The position numbers and the translations under genes were made by a program. The notes below the pieces were generated by a model. It was not told where the DNA came from. It saw only the letters and a program-made list of their open reading frames with translations, and did not search any database. Below are positions 1 through 10,751 of a DNA stretch of 64,000 nucleotides, in pieces; the stretch's first letter is position 1; each line of letters begins with the position of its first letter. Origin of the DNA: Anaspis maculata (lineage: Eukaryota > Arthropoda > Insecta > Coleoptera > Scraptiidae); contig OX421965.1 of assembly GCA_949128115.1 (NCBI GenBank), positions 8,711,420 through 8,775,419 on the forward strand. The letters are read 5' to 3'.

Positions 1-549
1 TTATCTCATTCATACTGCTTGTTGTTTTAGTATAAGCTAGAGTATAGGTAGTACTCACTACTTAGTGATTTGAATTTTCTTTTCTTTAGTACTGCCGCGT
101 TTGGCCGCTTGAGCATTATTTTCTCTAATGACCACCGGTCACCTAGCAGCATTAGTAAAGAGCCACCAACCAATAATCCACTCAGCAAGAAAACATCTCT
201 GTGACATCACTTAGATGTTCAAGTCACAACTGCGATGTTAACAAAAAAAGTCTCTGCGATGTTAAGTGGACATCTCTGTTACTTCTTATGTCCGGGTAAT
301 TAGAACATGAATGAGATATCTCAAAGATGTCCAAATGTGACATACTATCTACATCGCTATTCCACATCTCGTAGATATCACTTTTTGACGTACATGATAC
401 GTCGCATTTTGGATGTGTATTTTAATAAAAATTAATTTTTCACCACTTTTCAACATAGTTTTATGTCACAGGAGGTTCCGCACCTATTTTTACTAATTTT
501 TACAATCTATACAGCACGTTTTTTCCCTAAGAAAAGTTCTTCTTCTATG

Positions 550-635
550 GCGTCCTCCGCAGGATTCGAACCTGGATCCCCACAGGTGATGGTTAGAGGC
601 ACTGCTGCCGAATCGTCTAAGCTACCAACTCATCT
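550..635 (-). other. tRNA-like RNA polymerase III promoter segment
   Basis: On the minus strand the complement of 562-572 reads GGTTCGAATCC, a perfect tRNA B-box/T-arm. The complement of 617-627 reads TGGTAGCTTAG, which resembles an A-box/D-arm about 45 bp upstream, within normal tRNA spacing. The 3' part ends GCGGAGGACGCC, but the 5' part cannot pair with it as an acceptor stem. It is therefore not an intact tRNA. It is more likely the head of a SINE, or a tRNA relic captured by the foldback element. It is present on only one side of the element. Confidence 0.55.
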
Positions 636-636
636 A

Positions 637-1682
637 TAATCAATTTCACGGCTATCTGCATTAGAGCAAGCTATGGAAAAATTATTTTTTGTTGGTAGGA
701 ATGAGTATGAAGCCATAACCGTCGTCGCAGATAGTCTGTGTAAATGTGGTAGGTATGTAAAAAGGTTAGGTATTGTGGCATTTGTGGCAGATGTCACCCT
801 TTAGATGTCACTCGTCGCGTGGTATGATGCAAGTCAAGTCAAAATGTTCCAGTTCATGTCGCGAAAACAGATAAACGACGCAAGTTCCTCGGAGTGTAAA
901 TTTGCTGGACACCGTCTCCACAGGTTGGTGGCTCTTCGCTTGTGCTCTGCGGTAGTGGCGGCCACTGTATAAAATGGAGCCAAAGGAAGTCAGCGGCAGA
1001 ACTGAAGGAAAGAAAATTTGATGAAAATGCCTGTCCAGTGGCCCCAGTAAGGTTGAGAAAATTCGCTTGGATGGACATTGACTTATGAAGTTGGACTGTA
1101 CAAGACGAGACAATCGAGACACGACGCATTACAGATACTCAACGCATGAGTGCACTCTGTGTTGGAAGATCTCATCAACATGAAATAATTATTGTCCCTT
1201 TCATGTATGTAGGTAGTCCTTTCTTCATCTTCTTCTGGCTTGTATGCTGTTTTAGTCAGTTTTAGTGTTGTATGAACAAGCTAGAGCACGTAGTACGTCC
1301 TAGTATCAATGCTGCCGCTGACTTCTTTTGGCTTCATTTTATACAGTGCCTGCCATTACCAGAGCACAAGCAAAGACCCACCAACCCGTGAAGAAGATGT
1401 CCAGCAAATTTACACTCCGAGGAACTCGCGTCGTTTATCTGTTTTCGCCACATAAACTAGAACATTTTGACTTAACGTGCATCACACCGCGCGACGAGCA
1501 GAGGGCAGCGACGAGTGACATCTGCCACAAATGCCACAATACCTAACCTTTTCACATACCTACCACATCTACACAAACTATCTACGACGACGGTTATGGC
1601 TTCATACTCATTCGTACCAACAGAATATGATTTTTCCATAGCTTGCTCTAATGCAGAAAGCCGTGAAATTGATTATACTACA
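637..1682. repeat. Inverted arms of the foldback, about 370 bp each
   Basis: Position 637 onward (sequence ATCAATTTCACGGC) is the reverse complement of 1682 backward (GCCGTGAAATTGAT). Similarity continues through 1003/1311 with scattered substitutions. The loop between the arms is about 300 bp. The open frames on either arm mirror each other and show no recognisable protein. Confidence 0.85.
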
Positions 1683-2389
1683 GTATATTTAAACAGCGCA
1701 CTTGATGTTCAGGGATGTTTCTCGGAATATTTCATTAGGACTCCAAACGATACACCAAGCTCAAAAAGCCTCGCTGGGGCTCGAAACGTTACAGCAAGGC
1801 ACAAGGGTTCACTAAAGGTGCGAAAGTCACGACAAAATGCAAGAAGGCCCAGTAGGCTTTCGAAGAACACAAGGAGACACAAACGGGGCACACTAGTTCG
1901 GAAAGCCACAAGCATAACAAGACACAAAAGTTGTTCCGAACGACACTTGAAGACATAAAGAGGGCCCGCAAGGCCTCACACTAAACATGAAGACATTAGG
2001 CTGTTCTGGCATCACACACATGGAATAGAGGACAGAACTATTTATTAAATATTTTCCGACACACAGAGCTTGACGATGACAGCCCGCGAAATTTGAAAAA
2101 TCTCTCAGTGACTACATCTCATTGACGTCAGTGAGATGTTACACTTCGGCAAGTTGAATGCAGTAACAATGTGATGTCCGGTAGATGTCTCATGTGTGAT
2201 GTTCAATTTAAGTTAATTTCGAAACATCTCTCAGACATTACATCGTATAACATCGCGGATGAACATCACAGAGATGTGGAAGTAACGTTCATTGTGATGT
2301 TATTTTGTGACATGATTGAGATCATCTCATTTATGAAACATGACATGCTATGCTGAGTGGGAATAGAGACGATGCTTCCCTTGTCTAAA

Positions 2390-2605
2390 TCGACCGTAGC
2401 CAATTTTCACCACAGGAAGGCTCACGTTTTTCTATTTTCGCTGCATAGTCTAAAACATTTTCACTTGCGCGTGCATTGATGCTGACAGCTTATATGTAGC
2501 ACATCTACCAAGGCGTCAGCATCAAGTTAGCATTCGTGCCAACACAATACATTTTTTCCATTTGCTATTATGAAAAAAGCCGTGGAATTGATTAGATGTA
2601 CTACA
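2390..2605. repeat. Diverged second copy of the foldback arm
   Basis: This stretch, just outside the right end of the foldback, is a diverged copy of 1380-1690. Shared landmarks in order are a CTATTTTCGC-like word, ACATTTT, CCACATCTAC, CATTCGTGCCAACA, TTTTTCCAT and GCCGTGGAATTGATTA. It is probably a relic of an earlier insertion of the same family, close to the dorsal exon at 2720-2898. Confidence 0.55.
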
Positions 2606-2719
2606 ACTACAATGAACTAACTCCTCGAAATTACAACTTTGGGATTGTTTTAATGAAATTGGTAGAATTATTCCACAATCAAGCGGTAGAATTAGTAAGG
2701 TCTGCTAATCTGTACTTAC

Positions 2720-2898
2720 GCATGAAGGGATCAACTTTGATTTCTTCTCTGACTCTGAGGGCGTTTTCTATGTCCTTCTTCTTCACGCACTGTATGCCCA
2801 AGTTGGAAAACGTGACGGACATGGTTTCGGGAGAGACCTCCAAGGTACACACGCCCTTTTTGCAACCCTCGCGGCCCACGAGGTTGTGGGGGTGGGCC
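2720..2898 (-). CDS. dl: Dorsal (Rel/NF-kB) internal exon, middle of the RHD DNA-binding subdomain
   Basis: Dorsal is a cytoplasm-to-nucleus NF-kB transcription factor of the Toll pathway, held by an IkB/Cactus protein. This exon encodes HPHNLVGREGCKKG, then VCTLEVSPETM, VTFSNLGIQCVKKKD and EEIKVDPF, the middle of the N-terminal Rel homology subdomain. On the minus strand the acceptor is TTTTTTTGCAG before 2898 and the donor is GTAAGT after 2720. The first base completes an Arg codon begun in the exon at 12014-12326, giving APYR-AHPHNLVG as expected for Dorsal. The exon ends one base into a codon. The separating intron is about 9.1 kb and full of transposons. The following exon, which should continue the RHD after VDPF, is not in the window. 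Confidence 0.93.
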
Positions 2899-3712
2899 CT
2901 GCAAAAAAAGCGAAAATTTGCAGCTTACTGTTAATTTTTCCTGTAAAAATTTAAAAAAATGGAAAATTGAAAATACATGAAATATGGCGATGGTTCTACC
3001 TACTTAATTTTCGCCATTTCAAACGATTTCAGCAAATTTCCTAGCATAGGCTAGAAACATTTTTCTTAGTTAGTTGACTGTTTCACTCAACAACCACTAT
3101 GGTAATTGATTCATTACATACCTAGTAGGAGGTCGGGAAGTGACCCATTGCCGACCTCCCGAGAAAGTGAAGAAATGGTAGTTTTAGAAGGGAAATTTCA
3201 AAATATGCATCCAACCAAACAATAAGTGTGTTTGTTAATCAGTATTTCCTTAACCACGTTTCAGCAAAATTAATCGGCCTATCTGGAAGTTATGACAAAA
3301 AGTTAATTTTCAGATTTCAACTTTTGAACGCCTGTAATCCTGCAAGCTGAGTACATGGTTGTGAGTAAAATAGTATACATACTCTCGACGGTAAATACAT
3401 CATTCCAGCTTCGGGGCCTGGAGGCTCTCTGTGCCCTCAGCAGTAATGATGTGTTTCCCGTCTCGGTATGTAATATACTATTACATTATACAGGGTGTTC
3501 GGGTCTGGTTAAATAATAAATGATAAATAAATAAGTGTTTACTGTTTCATAAATACCTACAGGTATTATAAACAAGAGTGAGGAAAAATTATTATTCACA
3601 ACTTATAACTAAAACTAGAGGATTAAATACGCAACAAAAAGACAATTCTCAATCAACAGAAATACCCGTCTTTTTTCTTACAATTCTCAAGAGCTTTAGA
3701 GGCTAAGCCTTC

Positions 3713-4327
3713 TTATTCATTTCTCGCAAACGATCTCAGTTTCATCGCCGTGCTCAGAAATTTATAAATCGTTGTGATTCTCGTAACTGATTGGTTCTGC
3801 AGGACGAGGTGAACATCTTCAGCAAGCCTCGAAATATCCTCCCTGATCGCACTCGCTGATCGGAAAAAAATATGGTGGATAGTTTCGTAACTGTGCAAAT
3901 TGCAAACTGAACATAGCTCGTGTTTTATTTTATGACTTGCCGCGTTAATGAAAAGGGTAAAACCTAAGGTGTTGGCTGTTCTCAATTGTGCAATGCATCT
4001 CTTTTTGTACAATGGTGTCTTTATGGTGATTAGTTGGTCTTTCATTTGATCAGGATGGCCTTGTGGTAGCAAGAATTTATATTCAGTACAATATTGGCTA
4101 AGAAGAATCCTATCCCAATCATCTCTCTTCATTACTCTTTCACACTTCTCAATGATACCACAAATTTCCTGTCTGGACAAGGATTGAATTGAAAGCTCAA
4201 CTTCAAAACGGTTATTCAACAGATCACGGAATTGTGTAAACCAGTTGTATTTTGCTTTATTATTTGGTGACAGATCCAAGTTGATAAGTCTTTCGAGAGC
4301 AATCCGTGGGTATCGGCAACTAGTCAT
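3713..4327 (-). pseudogene. LINE polyprotein, C-terminal domain
   Basis: A 204-codon frame downstream of the reverse transcriptase. It contains KRCIAQLRTANTLGFTL and a Cys/His cluster, HELCSVCNLHSYETIHHIFF, near its end. Motifs of this form (CxxC followed by H and often a further Cys) close the polyproteins of many LINEs. It sits 30 bp downstream of the RT-thumb frame and in a different phase, so a frameshift separates them. The frame ends at 3713, 200 bp from the AT-rich tail of the element. Confidence 0.7.
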
Positions 4328-4357
4328 GGATAGGATTCTTCTAATTAAGTGGAGGGT

Positions 4358-5007
4358 TTATTTAATGAAGGTTATCACAACACTATTCATTGATGTTTCA
4401 CATCTCAATATGTAACCCGGTGTGCTTTGGTGAAGGTACAATAGATTTTTTATGAAGTGGTTTTGTATGAAATCAAGCTTCTCTATACTCTTTAGACCCC
4501 AGATGCTGATGCCGTAAGTGAAGGATGGAAGTATTACAGAGTTATACAGTTTTAGTATTGAGTCCCAGTTATCTATTTTGGCTGAGTTTATTAGATTAAT
4601 TGTAGCGGCTGAGTTTATTTTGGCTTTTTGAATTCGATGTTTATACGCCTCTTGTGATGAACCACTTCCTTGGAAAATAGTGCCCAAATACTCATAAGTT
4701 TTCACAACTTCGACCCTAACGTCTCCGTAAAAAAAGCCTTCAGTCTGCAAGCGCCCCTCGAGAAAGGGAGAACCTTGGTTTTGTCTATGTTCACCTGCAG
4801 TTTCAGAAGTTTACAATATTTTTCCAGAATGTTTAGATTCAGCTGTAAGTTTACTGGGGAGTCTGCCAAGAGAGTAAGATCATCTGCGTAGAGGAGTGTG
4901 ACTATATTTGTGGAACCATCCAAAGGAACTCCGTAAGCCCCGTTTTTTCTGAAAAAGTCATCTAAACTGCTCAACATTTGAAATGTCGGTATCGAAAATT
5001 TTGCCAT
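4358..5007 (-). pseudogene. LINE reverse transcriptase, catalytic box to thumb
   Basis: Two overlapping frames cover one continuous coding segment. The upstream frame carries DDFFRKNGAYG and the catalytic box LLYADDLTLLAD, whose aspartates are intact, then NIDKTKVLPFSRG. The downstream frame carries VKTYEYLGTIF and SVILPSFTYGISIWG, the typical RT thumb signature. The switch of frame near 4720 indicates a one-base frameshift. The first 20 or so residues of the upstream frame are encoded by foldback B, not by the LINE. Confidence 0.8.
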
Positions 5008-6255
5008 TTTTCAAAACGGTATAACTTTGGATTGTCTTAACTGATTCCGATTTTGTTTTCACGGTTGTCTAGATTCATCTTCCAACAGTCTACTGGGCTG
5101 GCGAGATTTTTTGACCTATCCCAATTACATTCGTTACAGGGTGGAATGTAAAGCATTGCAAAATTGTGCTCAGTTCAATAGATCCCCATTTTTATAAACA
5201 ATTCTTTTTTTCAAATTCTCACGATGTGATCATGAAGCCTGATGTCCTATCTTGAAATAGTTTTTGAATTTTCCAGATCAGAAGTCCAACAATAATGACA
5301 TGATTTTTTGTTTGTGAAAGTTGCATTTTAAACATTTTGGTTGGCAATAACATTGCATTTTTGATGATAGAAACCTGTAATTTTGCTTGCTTGTTGCTTG
5401 AACTGCTGCGCCCTCATCAGAAACCTCCATTTTACTTTCTCGGTTCGCGTTCTCGATTGGAAGGAAGGCGCGATTGTTGACGCGCAAAAAATTTGTTTTC
5501 GGATTTCGAAGAATAACTCTTTTTTAACGTCCATCTAATCGATTTATTTAGACAATTTTCAGATCAAAGTCGGTCTGTCTGCCTGTCTGTGTGTCTAGCT
5601 CTGTATATTCGTCAATGATAGCTCCCGAACGGTTCATCCAATTGAGCTGAAATTTGGTATGCGGCCATGGTATGGGCGTCTAATGAACTTTTGTGATTTT
5701 AGTTGGAATCCGCCATCAGAGAGCGCACTTATCGCATTGTATCAATATCGGAATTTTTGACATACGGACCGAGGTACGGACCTCAAATTGAATATGTAGA
5801 TGTTTTGTTGGTTCAGAAACACACTCTAAAATTTTAGTTTGAATATGTTCCATAAATATAACTTCAATTTCTGATTTTTTTAAAATGTCTAAAATGCAAC
5901 TTTTACAAAAAAAATCATATCATCATTGTTGAACTTTTGATCTGAAAAATTCAAAAGGCGTTTTGAGAGCAGACATCAGGCTTCATGATTATAATGTTAG
6001 AATTTGAAAAAATAATTATTCACAAAAACGGGGACCTATTGAACTAAGCACAATTTTGCAATGCTTTACATTCCACCCTGTAACCAATGTAATTTTAATG
6101 AATTGGAAACTCTCGCCAACGGAGTAAATTGCTGAAAAATGTATCTAAGCAACCGTGACGACAAAATCGGAATCGGTTGAGACAATCCAAAGTTACACCA
6201 TTTTGAAAAAGGGCAAAATTTTCGATACCGACATTTCGAATGTTGAACAGTTTAT
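4968..6255. mobile_element. Foldback element B inserted inside the LINE RT gene
   Basis: The arm 4968-5335 (AAACTGCTCAACATTTGAAA onward) is the reverse complement of 5875-6255. It separates the RT sequence ending SLFV from DDFFRKNG, which are contiguous in related elements. A TACAGGGTG at 5135 pairs with CACCCTGTA at 6074-6082, so an inner palindrome of about 0.95 kb lies inside outer arms of about 170 bp. The loop (5340-5870) has a short GTCTG run and no protein signature. The exact target duplication is unclear. Confidence 0.8.
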
Positions 6256-6697
6256 ATAGCAAACAAACAGCGAGAATAGCGGCAAACTGAGGGTGTCGCC
6301 CTGTAAAACCCCCTTGGTTATATTTACTTTTGATGAAGTTGTGCCCTTTGCCTCTATTTTCAAGTTCGCTGAGTGATATATTCTTTCAACTATTCTCACC
6401 ATTTTCTCGCTTATTCCACATTGTAAGAGGCGCTTCAACAGAGTTTCATGACAAATTGAGTCGAACGCCTTCTTGAAATCTACAAAGACCGTATATATTT
6501 TTCTTCCGCTAAGGCGTAAGTTTTTGTTAATCACGGCGTTCAAAGTGAAAATGTTATCTAAGCAGTTTCTCTGGGATCGAAATCACTCCTGGCTTTCTGG
6601 CAATATGTTAGAGCTTTCCACGAAATCCGACAATCTCTGAGAAATTAAACAGGTAAATATTTTCATTGTCTGATTTATCAAAGCTATGCTCCTATAG
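6193..6697 (-). pseudogene. LINE reverse transcriptase, fingers and palm N-terminal half
   Basis: Read on the minus strand from 6694, the frame gives NYRSIALINQTMKIF, RLSDFVESSNILPESQE, a TGA stop near 6572 where a Gly codon is expected, then FRSQRNCLDNIF. It continues with KIYTVFVDFKKAFDS (first catalytic Asp), HETLLKRLLQCG and GVLQGDTLS. Coding similarity ends at about 6255, where the arm of foldback B begins. RT block order and spacing are normal for a LINE once foldback B is ignored. Confidence 0.8.
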
Positions 6698-7670
6698 TTG
6701 TCTAGTTATTACGAACTTCAAGGGATGATTCCCCATCAAAAATAAAGCCGAAAGAACAAAAAACTCATGGTCCTAATCCTAAAATGCTTCCTTAAAAAGA
6801 TACAGGGTGTTGAAGTTGACTTTTTTAAATGGTTTTTTCACTATAACTTTTCGAACCGTTGGACCGATTTTGATCAAATTTGAACCAAAGTTTAGTCGAA
6901 TGAGTCTCCATCGAATAATAATAATAGCACAATTCATAAAAAATTACTGGGGGCGTAGATAATGGGAGACTGTTCCATATTTTTGCCCCTATTTTTATCT
7001 CCCCTGATTATTGATGCTTCATTTCCGAGATATTTGGGTTTGAAACTTTGGAAAACGCCTCGAAATCGCAACTTTCAAAGGCCTAAAAATTTAAATCCAA
7101 GAAAACTCATGATTCCTCAACTGGAATAAGTTTTCTAGGTCGCTCAAGTTGATTCACTGCCATTTTTTGCTAAGAAACGAAGCGTTTTCAGAGAAAAACA
7201 ATTTGGGCTCTGGAAAGTGGCCATTTCGAGATGTTTTCCAAACCTTAAAAACCAAACATCTCGGAAATTAAGCCGCTAATCAAAATTTTACAAGAGTAAC
7301 TTTTTCTTCTAAATTGAACGTAAAATCCGAAAATATTAACAATTTAAAAAAATAAATTAGGGTAGATGAGAATAGGGGCGAAAATAGGGGACAGTCTCCT
7401 ATTATCTACGCCCCCAGAAATTTTTAATCAATTGTGGTATTATTACTCGATGGAGACTCAGTTGACTAAACTTTGGTTCAAATTTGATCAAACGGTTAAA
7501 GAGATACGGTGAAAAAACGACTTAAAAAAGTCAACTTCAACACCCTGTATCTTTTCAAGGAAGCATTTTAGGACCGACCATGAGTTTTATGTTCCTTCGG
7601 CTTTATTTTTGACGGGGAATCATCCCTCAAAGTTTGTAATAACCAAACCCGAACACCCTGTATGTATAGT

Positions 7671-8235
7671 AAACTTCAAAGGGAGATTCCCCTTGCGAAA
7701 AGATGTTGAACCGTTGAGCCGCTTATTGTGTTCAAACTTGAACCAACGTTTACTGAAATAAGTCCCATATAATTTACAAATAAATTTACTCATGCAAAAT
7801 TTGGATTGGGGGCTTAGTTTTCGAAATATTTGCATCTGAATGCTTCAAAAACATGTCGAAAGCACCATTTTCTAGGGAATAGAAAATTAAATCATTATGA
7901 TTTCTTCTCTGAAATAGATTTAACTATCAGGCGTTTCAAATTAAGATACCAATATTTCAGCTGAAAAAACAAAAAGTTTCCAGGAAATTAAATTTTTATT
8001 CTCTTGAAAGTGTTGTTTTTGACATGTTTTTCAAACATCAGATGCAAAATTACTCAAAAACTAAGCCTCTAATCAAAATTTCACAAGAATGACTTTTTGT
8101 TCTGAATTGAACGCGGAATTCAATAGTTGTTTATACACCAAGAGAGTCAAGAGACTAAAGTGAGTTTTTCTTCCCGCAGGTGAAGTTTGATGCCCGTGGG
8201 CCCTTAGGGGAATCTCCCTTTGAAGTGTCACGTGT
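7671..8235. mobile_element. Foldback element C, 0.56 kb
   Basis: AAACTTCAAAGGGAGATTCCCC at 7671 is inverted at about 8207-8230. Inner arms about 7800-7885 and 7985-8075 also pair (GGCTTAGTTTT...GCATCTGA against its complement). The right inner part, TAAGCCTCTAATCAAAATTT at about 8063-8082, is the same core seen in foldbacks A and D. Confidence 0.65.
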
Positions 8236-8579
8236 TTTTCTACTCCCCCGCTGTTTAAGGTTTGGAATGCTCCTTTGACAGTTCGGACCAGGCCGGCTTT
8301 GTCTATCACCAAAAAATCAGCCAGGTCTTTGGGGACTTTCGTTCCATGGGTCGCCTTACGAATTTAGGACGCCGCGCCAGTGCAGGGAGTTCGAAAGTTT
8401 ACCATCTTGACGTTCGACCATTTGTCATTAGTTTTTGTTAATTTCTCATGCAAGCTTATAGAAGCCGAATACGGCTCAGTTTCCGCCTTTTCCACTTTGC
8501 ATTTGTCTTGTAAAGCCAACGCCGAATTGTGGTGATAATCGCGTTCCTGCTCGTCACCATTTTTTGGATTTTTCGACAT
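8073..8579 (-). pseudogene. Unrecognised broken open frame
   Basis: Two minus-strand frames in the same phase are separated by one stop near 8364. The first (from 8579) reads MSKNPKNGDEQERD and the second includes KVPKDLADFLVIDKAG and FQTLNSGGVEKH. Their common phase and lysine/aspartate-rich composition suggest one decayed coding sequence. I do not recognise a family. After about residue VEKH the frame runs into the arm of foldback C, so the true 3' end is lost. A chance frame cannot be excluded. Confidence 0.3.
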
Positions 8580-8812
8580 AGTGTAGTGGTCGAGCCCTTG
8601 AACCGAACTTGTATTTCCGAGCTTGAATAGACGACAGTGAACAAATAATAGTGTGGTTTGAACCCGAAAAGGCCAAGTGCCAATTTAGTAAGCGCTTCAT
8701 TACGACGGCTCACTTTTCAAGAAACCGAACGACATCTCAGGTAACATAAAGCGACTTTGGGTTCTTCGCTTTTGAGTTTAGGACCGGGACTCATAGTGGG
8801 GTTGGTAGCCAT

Positions 8813-10256
8813 TCCCATACGGCATTTAATGATACAGAAAATTCCTTCTGCATGAGTGTTCTACAAGGCCTAACGAACGATATTAGAAGGGGAAGCACGA
8901 AAGCTTCCCCTTAGGGGGGCCGCAGGGGGCCCTGTCAAGTTGACGGTCCAAGAACTCCTACCAAACCATCTTTCAATTTCGTTGTATCACTCAAATGGGG
9001 ATGATGTGACTCCATTGTGAATCTCGATGGCATTGGTCGCCATGTCTCTTTCATCCTTCATACTTGAAAAAATAATATCTTCGGGAGGTCAGAGAAATCA
9101 CTTTTTATTTTTTTATACATACAAGAGGATGCGAAGTTGGCATGTTTTGTGTCTTGACCTGTTATTTGGCATTCCCAAAATCCTATTATGAAGTCAATTT
9201 TTCAAATTCTCAATTTTGGGTTGATTGGCAGGCTAAGAAGTAGGTATTTTTCAACATCCAGTCCACACGTACTTTTTTCAGTGTCCAACTGGAGGTTATT
9301 CAAATCATCATCAGGGGTGTATATACTGAACTATTTTCTAAACATTATGTCAAGAAAACCAATTCTAAACCGCGCATAGAGAGCACACAAATTATTTTTC
9401 TTTCGGTCGGTCGAATTGCGATGCCTACTACGCCCGTCAGGGAGAACGCTGAGCCTCGCCAGACTAAACTAATATGAAAACAGCCCAAACAAATTCAAAA
9501 CTGACCAAATCTCTGAGTGCTGACTCAGAATAGAATGCCGAACCACATAATGAGTGTTTCAGGCAGTTTTGAATTCGTTTATGCTGTTTTCATACCAGTT
9601 TTAATCTGGCGATGCTCAGCGCTCTCCCTGACGGGCGTAGTAGGCATCGCAATTCGACCGACCGAAAGAAAAATAATTTGTGTACTCTCTATGCGCGGTT
9701 TCGAATTGGTTTTCTTGACATAATGTTCAGAAAATAGTTCAGTATATCCACCCCTGATGATGATTTGAATAACCTTCAGTTGGACACTGAAAAAAGTACG
9801 TGTGGACTGGATGTTAAAAAATACCTACTTCTTAGCCTACCAATCAACCCAAAATTGAGAATTTGAAAAATTGATTTCATAATAGAATTTTTGGGAAAGC
9901 CAAATAACAGGTTAAGACACAAAACACGCCAACTTCGCATTCTCTCGTATGTATAAAAAAATAAAAAATGATTTCTCTGACCCCCCGAAGATATTATTTT
10001 TTCAAGCATGAAGGATGAAAGAAACATGGCGACCATTGCCATCGAGATTCACAATGGAGTCACATCATCCCCATTTGAGTGATACAACGAAATTGAAAGA
10101 TGGTTTGGTAGGAGTTCTTGGACCGTCAACTTGACAGGGCCCCCTGCGGCCCCCCTAAGGGGAAGCTTTTGTGCTTCCCCTTCTAATATCGTTCGTTAGG
10201 CCTTGTAGAACCCTCATGCAGAAGAAATTTTCTGTATCATTAAATGCCGTATAGTA
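8813..10256. mobile_element. Near-perfect palindrome, arms about 700 bp, loop a few tens of bp
   Basis: The arm 8813-9507 (CATACGGCATTTAATGATAC onward) is the reverse complement of about 9560-10256 (GTATCATTAAATGCCGTAT). Differences are few: single substitutions and rare short indels. The arms include a nested 8-bp hairpin, GGGGAAGC-ACGAAA-GCTTCCCC, at about 8889-8910. All open frames on the two strands mirror each other. No transposase is visible. It lies in the large dorsal intron, so dorsal pre-mRNA would contain a hairpin with arms of about 700 nt. Confidence 0.9.
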
Positions 10257-10283
10257 CCGTTTTTTATTGTGTACCGACCCCAC

Positions 10284-10509
10284 TATCACGTATATACCGT
10301 TCACTTTTTATTTTCAGTAGAATGACTTTTTGGAGCAAAAATAAAGTGACAAGCTGGAGCGCTAGGAGGATACGGCTGATGGCCGCTGATAGTTTCGATC
10401 TAAAACTTTGCAGGGGCCATCAGCCGTAGTCGTAGCTCCCAGCTTGTCACTTTATTTTTGCTCGAACAAGTCATTTTACTGAATTTAAAACGTGAACGGC
10501 ATATACTCT
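10284..10509. mobile_element. Hairpin MITE, about 225 bp
   Basis: The left arm (CCGTTCACTTTTTATTTTCA, then GCAAAAATAAAGTGACAAGC) and the right arm are inverted copies around a centre near 10395 (GGCTGATGG...CCATCAGCC). The same arms occur at the two ends of the larger element 33722-35568, so this is the short form of that family. Confidence 0.75.
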
Positions 10510-10529
10510 TTCTTTAAGGATTCTACTTC

Positions 10530-10660
10530 AGACTCTCAAGTTCCAGTTTCAATTACCAGTTTCAATCTCCAGCTTTTAATTTCAAGCTTCAATTCCAAGC
10601 GTTGAATTTCAAGCTATAATCAAAGTTATCTTTGAGCAGTTCTACTTGAAAGCGCTAGCT
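10530..10660. repeat. Degenerate short repeat around CAAGCTTCAATT
   Basis: Variants of TTCAAGCTTCAATTCCA recur about every 15-18 bp (AGTTTCAATTACCAG, AGTTTCAATCTCCAG, ATTTCAAGCTTCAATTCC, AATTTCAAGC). It is a decayed simple tandem repeat. Confidence 0.5.
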
Positions 10661-10751
10661 TCAAGAGACGTCCCCCCAACAAGGTCCTAGACGAGGGGCA
10701 AACCGCTGGTCAAATTCTGTACACCAGACTTCCCCCTCGTAAGGATTTCCC

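Larger units (their letters stand above)
178..2360. mobile_element. 2.2-kb foldback DNA element in a dorsal intron
   Basis: The two ends carry an exact 10-bp inverted repeat: CCACTCAGCA at 178-187 and TGCTGAGTGG at 2351-2360. Inside the ends, roughly 188-420 and 2080-2345, the six-mer ACATCT or its complement AGATGT recurs many times in both orientations. This is the arrangement often seen at transposase-binding subterminal regions. A pair of long inverted arms (637-1003 against 1311-1682) lies inside. No transposase frame is visible, so it appears non-autonomous. I could not find a convincing target-site duplication, so the superfamily stays open. It lies in the intron downstream of dorsal exon 2720-2898. 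Confidence 0.7.
3512..6704 (-). mobile_element. 5'-truncated non-LTR retrotransposon (LINE) inserted in foldback A
   Basis: The minus strand encodes decayed reverse transcriptase in several blocks. These are NYRSIALINQ with KIFT and RL (about 6694-6620), LPESQ (about 6590), FVDFKKAFDS (about 6478), GVLQGDTLS (about 6310), LLYADDLTLLAD (about 4890) and YLGTIF (about 4700). They are followed by a C-terminal Cys/His motif, CSVC-x9-HH. The 3' tail, about 3535-3512, is AT-rich (TTATTTATTTATCATTTATT). The LINE interrupts the left arm of foldback A and is itself interrupted by foldback B at 4968-6255. It lies in the same orientation as dorsal. An in-frame stop and frameshifts show it is dead. Confidence 0.85.
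3489..7662. mobile_element. Foldback element A, split by a LINE
   Basis: The left end TACAGGGTGTTCGGGT at 3489 is the inverse of ACCCGAACACCCTGTA ending at 7662. The left arm is then interrupted at about 3512 and resumes at about 6705 (TTATTACGAACTTCAAGGG), matching the right arm near 7620-7645. A second TACAGGGTG at 6801 pairs with CACCCTGTA at 7541-7549, so this element has concentric layers. The arms extend to about 6975 and 7388. The inside (7005-7325) is a core also found in two other foldbacks. There is no transposase frame. Confidence 0.75.

Noticed and set aside
8815..10042. Several opposed open frames of 60-90 codons in the 8.8-10.3 kb palindrome
   Set aside because: They are mirror images produced by the two inverted arms, with no motif or codon bias.
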